Part shown: one piece after another, positions 32,216 to 44,754 of the stretch
How the letters are laid out: each line of letters starts with the position of its first letter
Position numbering within the stretch: position 1 is the first letter of the stretch
DNA from: Amoeboaphelidium protococcarum
Taxonomy: Eukaryota > Aphelidiomycota > Aphelidea
DNA: 64,000 nt
Assembly: GCA_023515745.1 (NCBI GenBank)
Contig: JALECJ010000256.1
Location: 1,054,001-1,118,000, forward strand
Direction of reading: 5' to 3'
Made by a program: the position numbers and the translations under genes
The notes under the pieces: model-generated
Seen by the model: the letters and a program-made list of their open reading frames with translations, nothing else
Databases searched by the model: none
Told to the model about the DNA's origin: nothing

Positions 32216-32766
32216 GACTGCAATACACAGTACTAAGCATCATTTGTTATGTGAAAACAAAACAAGGAAACAGTTGTTACTATGGATTATATAGATAACC
32301 ACTGTAACAACAAAGGAAAAGCCCATACCGTGTCCAGACTGGCGCTGATCAATACGAGGGAGTGTTGGTACTTATAGAGGCGCGCTAAATAAATGAAAAA
32401 GATATAAGGCTCCGACCACTCTCAGTCTAGAGAACGTATTGTAGCGCGTATCCTAAATGAGTTTGTCGAGGTCAAACAAATTTTGATGAAGCATATTTAA
32501 AATGAGAAGAACTAAATCCGCCAGAGGGCGTTTAAACTGCGCTTTTCGCACAATGTAGAGGTTCATTCTATAATACAGAGAGGCATATACATGTCTCAAA
32601 TGAACAACGTGAAATTGACCATATGGGAATTTGGATATCCATCTTCGTGCAATAGGAATGATTATTACCTCTTTATATGTTGAATAGCGTCCATCTGTAG
32701 AAATATACAGCAATCAAACACATCAACAACGCATCAAAAGTTGTAAAAGATTCTATTCTATGAATG
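32216..32766. other. 0.55 kb intergenic region
   Basis: Divergent/tandem spacer between the 639-aa gene and the uL30m gene. A minus-strand opening at 32453-32713 uses no TAA/TAG and has no domain-like features. Nothing else seen. Confidence 0.35.
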
Positions 32767-33261
32767 TCATTTCTAAATAATCTGATAACCTCTCAGTTCT
32801 TACTACTCGTCGCTGCTCATAGCTTTTGATTTCAGTACTTCCTTAGCCTCGCGCTTGTACTAGTCTTCAGTCCATACATTTTCCAGCTTCACGAGCTCTT
32901 TCAGACCATATACCAATTCTGCCACTTCGGGTGATGCTTCACGGAAAATCACAGTATTACAACTAATGTTAGGCTTGACCGACTTTGGCTTGTATCTCTT
33001 CTTCGGAGAATATATCTTGAACAGGATACCAGCCTCATACCGCTTATTCCAAGGCATTCCAAGCAAAGAACGCGTTAAAGTGATTTTATAATAGAGAGGC
33101 GCGTTTTATACTGCAGGCTCTGGGTGCTTCACTTCATAGGCGCCAGCATTCAGCTAATTGCTGAAATATTCGTATGGATGAGTTCTCGGTAGAATGACAA
33201 CACCTCTAGCACTAGCTAAATTATTATTCAATTATTTCCCAATCCAAGCAGCTCGGAGCAT
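32767..33261 (-). CDS. Mitochondrial large-subunit ribosomal protein uL30m
   Basis: 164 aa on the minus strand, ATG 33259-33261 to TGA 32767-32769. The L30 ferredoxin-like fold begins at YYKITLTRSLLGMPWNKR, matching the conserved KITLvRSxIGxP start of bacterial and mitochondrial uL30. AGILFKIYSPKKRYKP and AELVYGLKELVKLENV follow. The about 55-residue N-terminal extension (MLRAAWIGKQLNNNLASARG), rich in Ala/Arg/Asn with few acidic residues, fits a mitochondrial presequence. The C-terminal tail is basic, then acidic. It should sit in the large subunit of the mitoribosome. The alternative of a bacterial-type organellar L30 of another organelle is unlikely. Confidence 0.7.
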
Positions 33262-33459
33262 GATAATAATATCGATAAGATTTTTTTCAACTATTGTACT
33301 GCTGGACGACAAAAAGATTTAAAAGCGCCTCGCGTTAAGGGGAGTTTCCTTCGCCACCAGACGCTCTCTCTCTCTCTCTTTTCCCATCAACATTCACAAG
33401 ACCAGGCGCGATTCAGTCTAATCCATTCAGGATATTTTATCCAAATATTTATCGTTGAA

Positions 33460-34338
33460 ATGCTTTAATAAAATCAAGTTGAAACTAAAAAGCACTCGCC
33501 TGAGAGCGACATATAAAGCCTCAGCACCAAAGCGTCTTAAGCGAGCATTAAAGCTAGCGATAGCCAAGGTCAGTATTCTGAAATTGTGCAGAAGCGACTA
33601 CGCACTCTTAAGAAGAGGCTTGCTAAAATTGAAAAGTATGAGGAGTAGTTGCAAGCTGGAGTTGATAATAAATTGAACGATGATCAATTAGCCGCAGTCT
33701 CTAAGAAGGGAGAAGTGTTGGCGCTGATTAAAGAGCTTGAAGACATGGCCGCTCTGATAGCAGACAAGGAGACTGAGGATAAGCGCGCAGCTAAAAAGAA
33801 ACTGAAAGCAGACAATATCGCTCAGAATAAATTGATCTAAGAGTCTGTCCAATAGGCTGTTAGTTTGGAAAATGAAAAGATTCAGACTCTGTGTCGTCTG
33901 ATTTTGGCTGTTGGTAGTGTGCTACCGCGTATTCCTATCACTGTGGTGTCGAAAGTTAACAAGTAGCTTCTCATTGATTTGTACCATGAGCTGTTCCGTG
34001 GTCTGGATCCTCAAGTGAATAGTGTGGATCCACAGCTCCTGTAACAGTTGATCGATGGAAAAGTCAATCTAATCAGTAATGTCTTCGGCGATCCTCTGGT
34101 ACAGTCGTAACTGAATGCTTTGTTCCAGATTGTCCAGGAAATGGCAGATGTTGAGAAATTCCCGACTGATCCGGTGTCGAATTCGCCTCCACACGTTTCT
34201 GCTCAGCAACAAACACGTCCAGTCAGCGGAATAAGCGGACGCGCTTTTGGAAAATTAAACTTCACCACCAGCACTGATCTTGAAGAAGTGGATGACTCTG
34301 ATTTCAAAGATCCTGCCATTGTTAGATCCAGCAACTGA
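33460..34338 (+). CDS. Caprin-like RNA-granule protein
   Basis: 292 aa, ATG 33460 to TGA 34336-34338. The N-terminal coiled coil (KRLRTLKKRLAKIEKYEEQL) is followed by NKLNDDQLAAVSKKGEV and IKELEDMAALIADKE. This arrangement matches the Caprin HR1 pattern (coiled coil, then LNxDQLxAVSKxxEV, then a helical dimer region). A helical domain continues through LCRLILAVGSVLPR and QLLIDLYHELFRGLDPQ, followed by a disordered C-terminus (SGRAFGKLNFTTSTDLEEVDDSDF). Caprins bind RNA and G3BP in stress granules. No RGG boxes are visible here, so only the N-terminal module supports the call. Confidence 0.65.
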
Positions 34339-34640
34339 GGGGCCTTGATTTTAGTAGCCTAATAAACGTATCTTTATATTTCTTTGATGTTTTTCATTAA
34401 GCTTTGATCGATCGCGGTTGCTTCATCATCAAAGATGGTGTTAGAGCAAGAACTGCGATTGTTTGATCTTGCCTCACTTTGATTCTAGCTATGGCACCTT
34501 GACTACTGGCTGTTATTGTCCACCACAAACTTATTACAAATTTCTATAAACTTCTGTCCACCTCCCAATACACTACTAGTGCTACTGTTGCAAAAGTGTA
34601 TATATTATTAATTATTGCGGTTCATTCCTTGATAACGAAC

Positions 34641-37041
34641 ATGTCAAAATCCACTGGCACAAGCGCAGCAGATCTGTAGCAAATTGCGAAAACTTCATCC
34701 ACCGCCAAACAGTCTAGAATCGGTCCATACAGTCTGGGCAAAACTCTCGGTATTGGATCTACTGGTAAGACTATTGTTAATAATTATTTAAAATGATTGA
34801 TGACATGACTAATCAAATTGTTATTGTAATTAATCTGTAGGCAAAGTTAAGCTGGGTGTTCATGTTGAAACCGGTCAGAGGGTGGCGATAAAGATTATCA
34901 GCAAATCATCGATGAAGAAGGAGAAGGACCCTGATGGCTCTGTGCTGAATAAAAAGCTAGATAGAGAGATTGCCATTATGAAGTTGGTTCAGCATCCGAA
35001 TGTTATGAGCCTGTTTGATGTCTTTGAATCCCAGGATGAGCTTTATCTTGTGCTCGAACTGGTTGACGGCGGAGAGTTGTTTGATTATTTGGTGAAGCAG
35101 GGCAGACTCAAGGAGATGGAAGCTCTAAAGTTCTTTCAATAGATTATAGCAGGCTTGGATTATTGTCACAAACATTTGATATGCCATCGCGATTTAAAGC
35201 CAGAAAATCTATTACTGGACTCGAACAAGACCATAAAGATTGCAGATTTCGGCATGGCATCGCTTCAGGTGACCGGGAAGATGTTGGAGACATCGTGTGG
35301 ATCGCCTCATTATGCTTCACCCGAGATCATTAGAGGTGTCAAGTATGATGGAGCTAAAGCGGATATATGGTCTACTGGTATAATTTTGTATGCTCTGCTG
35401 ACGGGTAATTTGCCGTTTGATGATGAAAACATCCGGCGACTGTTGTAAAAGGTGAAAACTGGTGTCTATGTAATACCTGATTATGTTCCTCAAGATGCAG
35501 CAGACTTGGTTCGAAGAATGTTGGTTGTTAATCCGGAGAAGCGTATATCTATGCAAGAAGTCATTCGTCATCCTTGGTTTAATAAGCTGCGATATTAGCC
35601 CAACTTTGAAGGCCCACTCCGCAATCCGCCAAATGAAGATTCTCTGAAGCCGTTTAGTGATGAGTAGATAAGGGATTTAGATTTTGACATTTTGGGTAGT
35701 CTGAGTGTACTTGGCTATGGCTCGGATTAGGATATTGTGAGGGCATTGAGAAGTAATGAGCCATGCTACGAGAAGGTATTTTACTGGCTACTCATGTAGC
35801 GTAGAAATGAGTACTTGGAGTCTTATGAACCGGAGAAGGAGTGGTGGTATGCGAACAGTAGCATAGACTCCAAGGTGCAAAGTCCACGTCGGCGTGTGAC
35901 TAGTCAGGCAAGTAGAGCCAGTTTGTTCATTGAGAGAGGATCATCGATCAATGGATCAATGAATTAGAGTGGAGATCTCATCAGTCCACAGGGTAGCGGT
36001 GAAAGTTTAAGCGGAGGTGATACTGGTGTTAGGAGAACCATAGCTGCAGTGCAGAATGTAAAATCTGATGAGTCCAGTAGAAAGCGTACCACCAGCGAGT
36101 CAGTCAAGCACAAGTCTTACAATCCATCTCCGCTGGGAATATCAGCCTCGATGGATACGGACTAGAATTATACACCTGAGCAGGCAGCCAAAGCTAAAGA
36201 GGCAGCACTGAAGGCACTAGAGGGACAGCGTAGCAACCCTCAGGTAAACGCCGAGTCGACAATGTTCTCCTCTCCAAACGTCTCATTAACGTCTCCTCTA
36301 TCTCATCGTAGCTCTGTAGTTGAGCAGTTCAGGAAGAAGATGTCCATTATAAATCCACCTCATAGTGTGATTCAAGGACACCCGGATGGTTCCATAGTTA
36401 ATTAGAGTATGCCCACATTACCTAACGTTTAATCCACGTCCAGAAGATCTACTAATGCATTGCCAAATCATCAGAACTCCAGGGTATCTAATGAAGATGT
36501 AGTTTACGATACGCTTCAGCTTGGAACACCAAAATTTCATAGAAAGCGTTTAGACTTGCAGATTAACCCAGTACAAGAGGGTAGATCAGAGGCACCATCT
36601 CCTAATGCGTCCACTATGGGAGAGTTACCTCTTGAATCTGGTCGTGCCTCCGTGGCGTCTGTGATATCGAACACTCCTAAAAAGAGCTGGTTCTCTGGTA
36701 TATTTGCTTTTAAACCAGAGTAGTTTAGTGTTCAGTCTTTTGAATCAATAGAGTAGACGCGGCAGATTATAGAGTAGTGTCTTGGCTCAGTGGGAGCTCA
36801 ATTTCAGGCCTCCTCAAGTGGTGTCGCTCTGAAATGTAAATATGATGCCAACAAGACAATGTCTGCAGTGAAATTCAAGTTGGTGATGTCGCCCACTGTC
36901 AGTGAAAGTTTTAGAAAACCTGATGGAACGTCAGCTGAAATTATAGAAATCATATTCACCTAGTAGCAAGGTGCGCTGAGTACATTCCAGGATTTCGCCC
37001 ACAAATTCAGAGCGCAATGGCCAATGATGAACATGAAATGA
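34641..37041 (+). CDS. Gin4/Hsl1/SAD-type Ser/Thr kinase with KA1 domain
   Basis: 774 aa. Exon 1 34641-34764, 76-nt intron 34765-34840 (GTAAGA...TGTAG), exon 2 34841 to TGA 37039-37041. The kinase domain (about 25-285) is complete: [51 protein letters not shown] and [11 protein letters not shown]. In the helix [13 protein letters not shown] one Gln is TAG (35140-35142), a position that is Gln in AMPK relatives. After a UBA-like region (about 330-390) and a long Ser-rich linker comes a C-terminal KA1-like domain (about 655-774; [28 protein letters not shown]-like [11 protein letters not shown]). The relatives (yeast Gin4/Kcc4/Hsl1, animal BRSK) bind membranes by KA1 and control septins, morphogenesis or polarity. 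Confidence 0.9.
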
Positions 37042-37126
37042 ATGTGTGTTATTAGACGAAAGTTGCTTAGACCATATAGTTATAAAATACTTTGATTCTT
37101 CTTTATTTGTATTCATATAAAAGGTA

Positions 37127-37891
37127 TCATTTATTATCAGTACTGTTAAACTTGTATTACTCAGCTAGAGATGGTATTAAGGGATTATCACCAATGTAAG
37201 CCTTCAGCAAAGTGTTAGTGAGCCATTGCGCAGATGGAGATGAGTGGAGTTCGAATGTCAATAGCTGCTCATTGAGATTCTGATCAGCATTAAGGCCAAA
37301 GTACACTTTGACGTTGCACTACTTCTCACTATTAATATTGGACGCGTGGATAGTGATATGAGAATTGGTTGGTATCTACTTGGACGCTGGGAATGCCCCT
37401 TGACACAACTAATCAATAGCTTACTTACAATCGGCAGCGAGATCCTTGGCAATATCACCAGATTTTATATCATCTTGTAATCTCTAATTAAGCATCTTCA
37501 CAAATGCATTACGCAAATGGCTACCGTTAGTGGCACGAGACGGGACTAATCTCAAAGCATATTCTCTTACAGCGCCACCCTTATTGTGATCTGGCATATA
37601 CAGGCCCATGACATACGTGTTAAACTTGAAAATAGTCAGCTAGCGAACACCCAAAGCCTTTAAAGCTAATTAAATCTTAAACATACTATGATTACTTTGA
37701 CGCGTAGTAGATCCATGACATAGCAGTGAACCAGGAAGGCGAACGCCAGTCACCTTTTCAGTCACAAAATCATCATCACTTTATTATGACTATGTCTCGC
37801 TCAAGCAGTAAATATTCTAATCGTTAATCCTGAATTTTGAATTAATCAATAGCGAAGTTCCTAAGGCTATTGGAATTTAATATCTCAACAT
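37127..37891 (-). CDS. Chalcone-isomerase-fold mitochondrial protein (AIM18/AIM46-like)
   Basis: 254 aa on the minus strand, ATG 37889-37891 to TGA 37127-37129. The N-terminal hydrophobic stretch (MLRYQIPIALGTSLLI) probably anchors or targets it to mitochondria. The body follows the chalcone isomerase-like fold: VTGVRLPGSLLCHGSTTRQ, then ALGVRQLTIFKFNTYVMGLY, YALRLVPSRATNGSHLRNAF, a helical section, and NVKVYFGLNADQNLNEQL. Fungal AIM18/AIM46 are inner-membrane or matrix proteins of this fold without known catalysis. No plant-type chalcone isomerase active-site claim is made. It is convergent with the KA1 kinase gene, only 85 bp apart. Confidence 0.7.
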
Positions 37892-38129
37892 ATCTTCCAC
37901 GGAGATCTTAATTGTATTTTATATTTGGATCAGATGCGTTGAGAAAAATCACATTAAAGACAAGCTTTCTCCCTTCAGTCTCTCCTTTAATGTCAGTAAA
38001 ATTTTACCAACTTGTAATCATTAATTGTGTTTAGCTTCAAGTAATTGATTTAAACGATAATAGCAAATGCCATAACAGAGCAATATTTAAAGTTATAAAT
38101 TCCAATAACAATAGTAATAGTAAGGTGCG

Positions 38130-41100
38130 ATGAAGGTGACTTTATGGACGCATGATCAAAGTTTCAGCCGGCACGACTGGGTGATTAGTAATTCTTTGCC
38201 GTTCGCTGTGGGAGACGTGGTGCGTCTGAGTGTCGGGTAGAAGAGTATAAATCTGCTTGTGCGCTAGTATGATATGGCTTTGCTTTCAAAGTAGCCCGTC
38301 TTGCAAGTCTCTGTCTGTTATCAAGTTGCTCAGTTGTTGGGCGTCTAATCGAGAACTGATGCCATGATCTAGAGAGTATCCGATGAAGATGCCGACAATT
38401 GTGTCTATCTGGAGTACGTGCAGTTGGTTATACGCGATCAGTACATTGGACGTGGTGATATGTTCCGGTTGAAGTAAGCTCTCATAGGAGATATGCTCTA
38501 TGTGGGGCAGCGTGTCAACTTTGCCGCTGGTGTTAGAGCCTCAGTAAGGCGTCTGTACTCTCAGCGCGATGATGAGCTGACTGGAATCGTATGCGCAGGT
38601 ACAAAGTTTATATTTCGTAGTGAGAGTGCAAAGTTCTTCATATTCATTTAGGTGTGCAGCGATTTCGATGCAGAGATTGTCTGTCAGCATTTGATAGCAC
38701 TTTTTGGCAAATGGAAAGCGGCACAGGTTAATCATGTTGTCAGCATAGTGCTCTGTGGCCGTATCCTGTATAACTAGCATGATCGGTAGTAGCTTTAGAA
38801 ATGCCAGGACGTGGTCCTGCAAGAGTTTCCACATGGAATGAGACAGTCCAAGTTTCTGTAAAATATTAAATCTCAAAAGCAGTTGGAATATTACTGGTAC
38901 ACTGACCACTATAAAGTCATTGTAGATTGGGAGACTAAATAGAATTGGCTCCCCATGATGAAGTCCATTTATGCTGAGATGAGGCGATTTTCTAGAGATA
39001 TGCTCATCCAACAAGTGCCAATTGATAATGGTACTTGTCGGAAGATGCGCCTCGGTATGCTATCACCACCATTTCTTTCCCCTGTATTAGAATCTGCTAA
39101 TCTTGCCCTGAATATGTTTAGTCGCCACTATATTGATCGTGATCTATCTCGAACTGGGCTGTCTATTGCTATTATCAGCTAAAGTCATGGGTATTTCAGA
39201 GTTCCGTAGTATCTCCTGCGGGCCACGAATGAGCGAATGATTGAGGATGGTATCTGCGTTGATCTTATCTGCTGTCTCAGGCGTGGCGTTGGCCTGCCGT
39301 TGCATACTATTCCAGTTTTTGATGTTGTGCCTGATGGTATGACGAGTGTTGCTTAGTCTAGTGCGATCAAGATCAGCTCAAAGGGGGATTCTTATACCGC
39401 TGGTGATAAACTGTACCAAGACGATTTGCCGGAGAGTTTCTATATGATGCCGTACTGGATCGACTTGTCGGTGGTCGTTCCAGAATATTGCAAAGATCCT
39501 AATAGTCTATGCGGTTTTGAGTGGAGAGTAAGGGTGCCACGGAAATGGCAATCTTTGAAGTTTAGCTAGACTAGGCCTCTCTGTGGTTAGATTCCATATT
39601 CGGTTCAAGATGATGATGAAGCATCTTAGAGATTGCGTTAATAGTAGCAGTAGTAGGCATTGAAAGCTGTATAAAGTGACTAGAGATCTAATGCTAGAGA
39701 AAGTCTGCTTTCTCGACAAGTGAACGCTGAAAAGACGTCTCGAATGATGCCCATTGATAACTCTCCGCAGTCATCATAATAGCACGTTCTATCTCCTTCA
39801 TCTAATGGAGCTTCCCATTCCTCGTCCAACTCTAGTTCTGCTATGGCGGGCAGTGGTAAAGAGGTGGGAATATAAAGATCTGCGCATAATCAGAAATCTC
39901 TCCCGATTTAGATATTCCGGGCTGAAAATCGTCAAGTGGTTGGATAGTCAATATCTCCTTAGCACAATACTTCTGCCACTGTTGGAAATACCACTGTTAG
40001 TGCGCTGAATGCGGGACTGAATGTAAGTCCGGGAAGGTTTGGAATGAGTAGATCTTTTTAGATGGCACCATTCGGTAATCACGATCATAACAATCCATCG
40101 TCTCCGTCCAACTTGCTGATTAATAGCTAGATTTAAACTGTGGATAAGGTGGCAGTCAGAAGAGCAGATGAACTTGCTCTGTCTTGCTCCTTTGACCCGT
40201 GCTGCCCGGAGAATAGTTTCTGGAAGATGTCTAACCATATCAGGCGATGGCATCACGTATTTCCACAGCAGAGTGATGATCCAGCGGAGTCTTTGATCAG
40301 ATGGACTTCATTGTGTTCACCCGCTTGTCTACCGCTCACAACTGACTATTTCCCCACTCTGAAAGAGCTAAAGGAGCAGTATGCCGAGTACAATTACACC
40401 GTCTCTCTGAATGATGAGTCTGGTTTTGGCAATGAATTGACACCGACGCGAAGGAAGGCTGAGTTGAGTTTGGAGATTTCTGATACTCTATTAATTGAGT
40501 TGATTGCCTAGAGATTGATGCAAGGATTCTAGCTGGTAGTTGGCAATATCGTCATTGATTCAAAGTTGCCGTCCACCGAATCGTTGAATCTAAGCGTGGA
40601 TGACCGTAAAATGTACTACCTAAGTATGGGCACTCAGATACATCGTCTGAGATTTGATGTAAACAGCTAGAGCGTGGAAGTCACCCGTTACGTTAAAAAG
40701 GTCACATATAAGGATGATCCGTTATAGTACAGCTGCCGAATATGGCCAAAGTTCTTTGATGGATTCTTATAGCGCAATGTTGTATTTGAGTTCCCCAAAA
40801 GCTTCAATTATAACTGGAATTACCTAGATAATGTTGTCAGTGGTTATCAAGAGGAGTTTACAGACTCTCTGCGTCATTGGCGGTCGCGATTTGTTCTCAT
40901 ACCTCTGGACACTATTTCGGATACAGCCAAATCGTAATTGAACCCAAAGAATGAAGTATTGACTGACGAGGAGCTCAGGCTGGCAGGATTCATGAAGTTT
41001 ATTGAAGTCTTTCATAAAGCCAGGTGGACTGGCGGCCTTTCCGCTGCAGATTCTAATTCCAGTCTGCCTAACAATGGCAGTAATAGCAGACAGACTGCCC

Positions 41101-42818
41101 AATCATCAAAGAGAGATGCAATGACTGGATCTAGTGTTCATATCACTTACACCACTTTCGTGAATTCTGTATATGTTCAGAATGAGTATGAAAAGTACAA
41201 GACTTAGGATTCCGAGTCGTGGATCTCTGAGAATGTTGACCGGAAGTTTTCGAGTAATGAGCAATTGAATATGCAGATGCCTTTCTAACTTGTGGCTGCT
41301 GCAATGCAGAATCCCACGTATGGTCTGCCATTGAAAGACCGTAGATGGCATTTGCGATTTTATGAGAAGGCGTTCATTGGTAGTGAGGCTGTGGACTGGA
41401 TGATTAAGAATTTCTCTGACATAAACAACAGACTGGATGCGGAGAACTATGGAGAGCTTATGCTGTAGAAGAAAGTCATTGAGCATGTTAATTAGCGCCA
41501 TCGCTTCCTTGATGGCCATTATTTTTACCGGCTGACCAGTGAATATTTGTCAAGTGATGTCAGATAGCAGCAAGACTCGAGAAATCCATTGAGATGGTTT
41601 AGGCTCCCTTTGATTCAATCATCTAATGAGTAGACAAGCAAACAAGTCGTCCCTTTCCAGCGTATCCAACTAAGTAAGAAGCTTGTGATTGATATGGATC
41701 TATAGCGAAAGAGCAATAGGAAAGAATGGGCATTTCTGCATTACGATGCTGTGCACAATCCTCGCAATTCTTATCATTTCTAGATTCACTGGATCAGTTG
41801 CTCATCCAGAATGGTGGAGGAGACATTCCAATCCTGGCAGAGAGCGGCAGATAAGTGTGGATTCAATCTGGTGGAGGCTCCTACGTAATAGGCTACCAAC
41901 TTTGCTAATGCTAATGACGCTCCATTCCACTGTCCTCAGATTATTGGACTGAAAACTCCGCCACCATCTATTGATACGAGTAAACTCAAGTACAAATCTG
42001 TCAAGATACCCAAGAACTATTTTGAGATTGAACTGCTATCCCATTTCGGATTCATTCTTGATGTGGAATCTGACGATGAAATAGACTAACGCTTGGTACA
42101 ATTTTCATACTCTAAACCCCTGTATAAGAATGTGCAATTCATTCATAAAAGTGGTGTCGCAATAGTTCAAGTCCTTGGTGCTAATAGTGGGTTCTTGTGG
42201 GTGCAAAATAGGTAACATTTGAACCGGAACGTGAACACTTCACCTCTGTTTCAACAGAAGTCCCAGTCTGCGCAGTAAGAGTTTGCAGATCAATTGCGTC
42301 GTCAGTTTATATAGTTTTGTGATAATGGTACGGAACTTACTCGCTTCTGGGTTGACGCGACTAATAAACTGTTATCCGATAGTGGTGTAAATGTATTATT
42401 GGAGGACTTGACTGATATTACTGCTATTCATGACGCGTCCTTGGTGATCAATCCTGCCGCTACTCCTGGAACCTCCACTTGTCTCGATGTTACCGCTAAA
42501 TAATATACTACGCTGACAGAATCTAAAGAATTGCCTCAACAAGATCCATTATAAGAAGAAAGTAAACAACAGTTATAGAAGGAACAATAACAGCAGCAGC
42601 AGTAATAATAACAATAGTCCAGTCTGTATCCAACGACGAGAATGCGCGCTCTGTCGATCACTTCAAGCGTGACTGAGCCAGTTTTGTCGCCAGAGATTGT
42701 TTATTCCTCGACGAATGTCACAGCGGCTGCGGCGGCGCGTCGAAATTCTTCTTCAGCTCAGCGAACGAACAGCGTTCCCGGTAGTGACTCTTAGTTAGAA
42801 TAGGCTCAAGATTAGTGA
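38130..42818 (+). CDS. IML1: IML1/DEPDC5, GATOR1 (SEACIT) subunit
   Basis: 1,562 aa, ATG 38130 to TGA 42816-42818, no intron needed and dozens of TAA/TAG as Gln. Order matches IML1: N-terminal domain (YDMALLSKQPVLQ, then the Ile-rich FEVQ-type domain with DQYIGRGDMFRLKQAL), a vWA-like SABA region (HYKVIVDWETKQN, LGMLSPPFLSPVLESANLAL, DLSRTGLSIAIIS), a Ser/Gln-rich linker, a middle domain (TQIHRLRFDVNSQSVEVTRY), a DEP domain at about 1055-1140 (FIGSEAVDWMIKNF, LDGHYFYRL), and the C-terminal domain (FQIHWISCSSRMVEE, FGFILDVESDDEID). A poly-Gln tract near residue 1490 is encoded by mixed CAG, TAA and TAG. As part of GATOR1 it is the GAP side of RagA/Gtr1 and restrains TORC1 under amino-acid limitation. 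Confidence 0.9.
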
Positions 42819-42912
42819 GTGACTACTTATTATTCGTTAAATATCGGTCATTGTTATCTCATTTACTTACTCTTTATCACCGGACTTAATACATAATTTA
42901 ATACGATTCTGC

Positions 42913-44466
42913 ATGTTGATTCCTACGGAGCTTTTATTGTAAATCTTTGATAGGCTGAATAGTCCGCGCTAGTTGAATGAGTGTAACAAGGTGTGCAGAG
43001 TGTGGAGACAAGTAGCCAACGATAGTTCGCTGTGGTACAAGTTTGTGTCTGAGAGCTATATCAGTCCCATTACGCCTATCAACACTCTGAATGGCAGGGA
43101 GAATCTGAAAGATAAGGAGAGGGAGCGCTTCTCAAGATACCAACTGCTGCCTGACGTTAACTACAAGTAAATTTATCTACAATGGTGGAGAGAGTTTTCC
43201 CTTGTGGCTCCTCAGTATCCGGTCATAAAGCAGGCTGTGAGTGATCTTGTCAACTGGCTCAGACTGAATTCATAGAGCACTACGATCAGCTTGAACTCTG
43301 GTAGATATGATTTCGAACATCTGCTGGATGATATTTTGTACACTGTAGATTTATCGCTGGATAGTTTATCTGACGTCTAGCAATATCATTCACAATAACG
43401 TCTCTAGTTGACAGGGTAATAGTAATAATAGCGATAAATAGATTTGAAAGACTTTGGCGATTAAAGCGGTTTTGCAGGTGTTGAGAACTTGTACTGTTTG
43501 GCGTTGCTCTACCACTTTATTGATGGATAGAAGGCACGGATGCCGCATGTGGATAATGGTCTGTTTGGAACATTTACGTGTTATGGCTAATTCACATCAT
43601 TGTTTATGCTTCCATCTAAACATTTGAGTTATCGCGTCGTATTTGGATTCAGATTGTTGATATTCGCCGTATGTCCTCGCTCTGGACGCTATCTGGCCAT
43701 GTCTTTAAACTAGGAGACGTTTGGAGCCGTAGTCCAGGTATCGGACCATGATGGAAGTTATATCGTGCATGGATACTTTTAGCAATGGTTCCTGTCATAT
43801 GTCAAAGGTCTAGTGAGCGGAAACTATGCCTTAGTTGGTCCTGATAAGTCATTGTCACTATTCCCGCAAGTTGGTCCTTTCGCTTCTACTCGCGTTACTA
43901 GACACATTGAAGTTAATGCATCAGCTGTGGGTTCTCTCGAAGCTGGTAGAGGCGTGTCAATTTACCGGATTAGATTACGGAACATTGAACAACCAGGCGA
44001 AGGTAACGGTGGTGGCAACAATCATAGTCATCCAGTGTCTTAACTGCTGTCGCGTAAATGGATCGTCACTTATCAGAGTGGAGCTACGGAAATGGTACAA
44101 GGTGATGCCGTGATTGGACTTAATCCAATAATTGGACCTTCTGAAAGTGTGTTAGATTTCTCGAATGCAGCTCAGGCTATGAATGGACTGGTGGTCAAGG
44201 ATTTTAGTTATTGTAGTATATGCTAGCCGCGACATGGATACGACATTCCCGTAAGTATGGAAGGGGAGTTCATATTCTAACCTGGAACTATAACTAGACC
44301 TACTGGTGAACCATTTAGTGTCGCCGTTGGTTAGTTCGCCTTTCCTCAGCTGCTAATGAATCCTTATGCGTAACGCTTAATAACAGCTGGTGATACAATT
44401 ACTGACGACGATGAACCAGATTATGCGGATCCTGAAGTTGATGTGATTGAGCCATTTACCTCATGA
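42913..44466 (+). CDS. FBXO3-like F-box protein with SMI1/KNR4 and ApaG domains
   Basis: 517 aa, ATG 42913 to TGA 44464-44466. The F-box covers residues 1-45 (MLIPTELLLQIFDRLN, CRVWRQVANDSSLWYKF). The middle contains an SMI1/KNR4-like region (CLALLYHFIDGQKAR, NGLFGTFTCYGQF, LSYRVVFGFRLLIFAV, GAVVQVSDHD). The C-terminal ApaG/DUF525 fold includes TRVTRHIEVNASAV, IYRIRLRNIEQ, KWIVTYQSGATEMVQGDAVIG and GEFIFQPG. This order is that of human FBXO3, a substrate receptor of SCF ubiquitin ligases, where ApaG helps bind partners. A Gln-rich insert between F-box and SMI1 region (about 43390-43440) is largely TAA/TAG. It starts 95 bp after IML1, same strand. Confidence 0.85.
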
Positions 44467-44754
44467 AAATTTTAATAGGAAATTATTTTTAGAAGTGATT
44501 CTTTGAATTTAATTATCATTATTTCCCGCTTATTATACCAGAAGCAATATATTCAGCAATATTCTTTTAATATTTGCTCGGTGTCACTTTGTCCACATTA
44601 AATCAACTTTGAGTGATTCGTACGGATTGTTGTAATAATGATGATGACCTTGATTTGTAATCAATTGGGTAATCGCGTATCGACGTGCTCTATTTAACGT
44701 CAATTATAACATTCTGTTCGGCAGAACTCAAGCTTAAATAAGAATTACATCAAT

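Noticed and set aside
32453-32713. Minus-strand 86-codon frame
   Set aside because: No family resemblance, no plausible start, and uses no reassigned codons; treated as intergenic.
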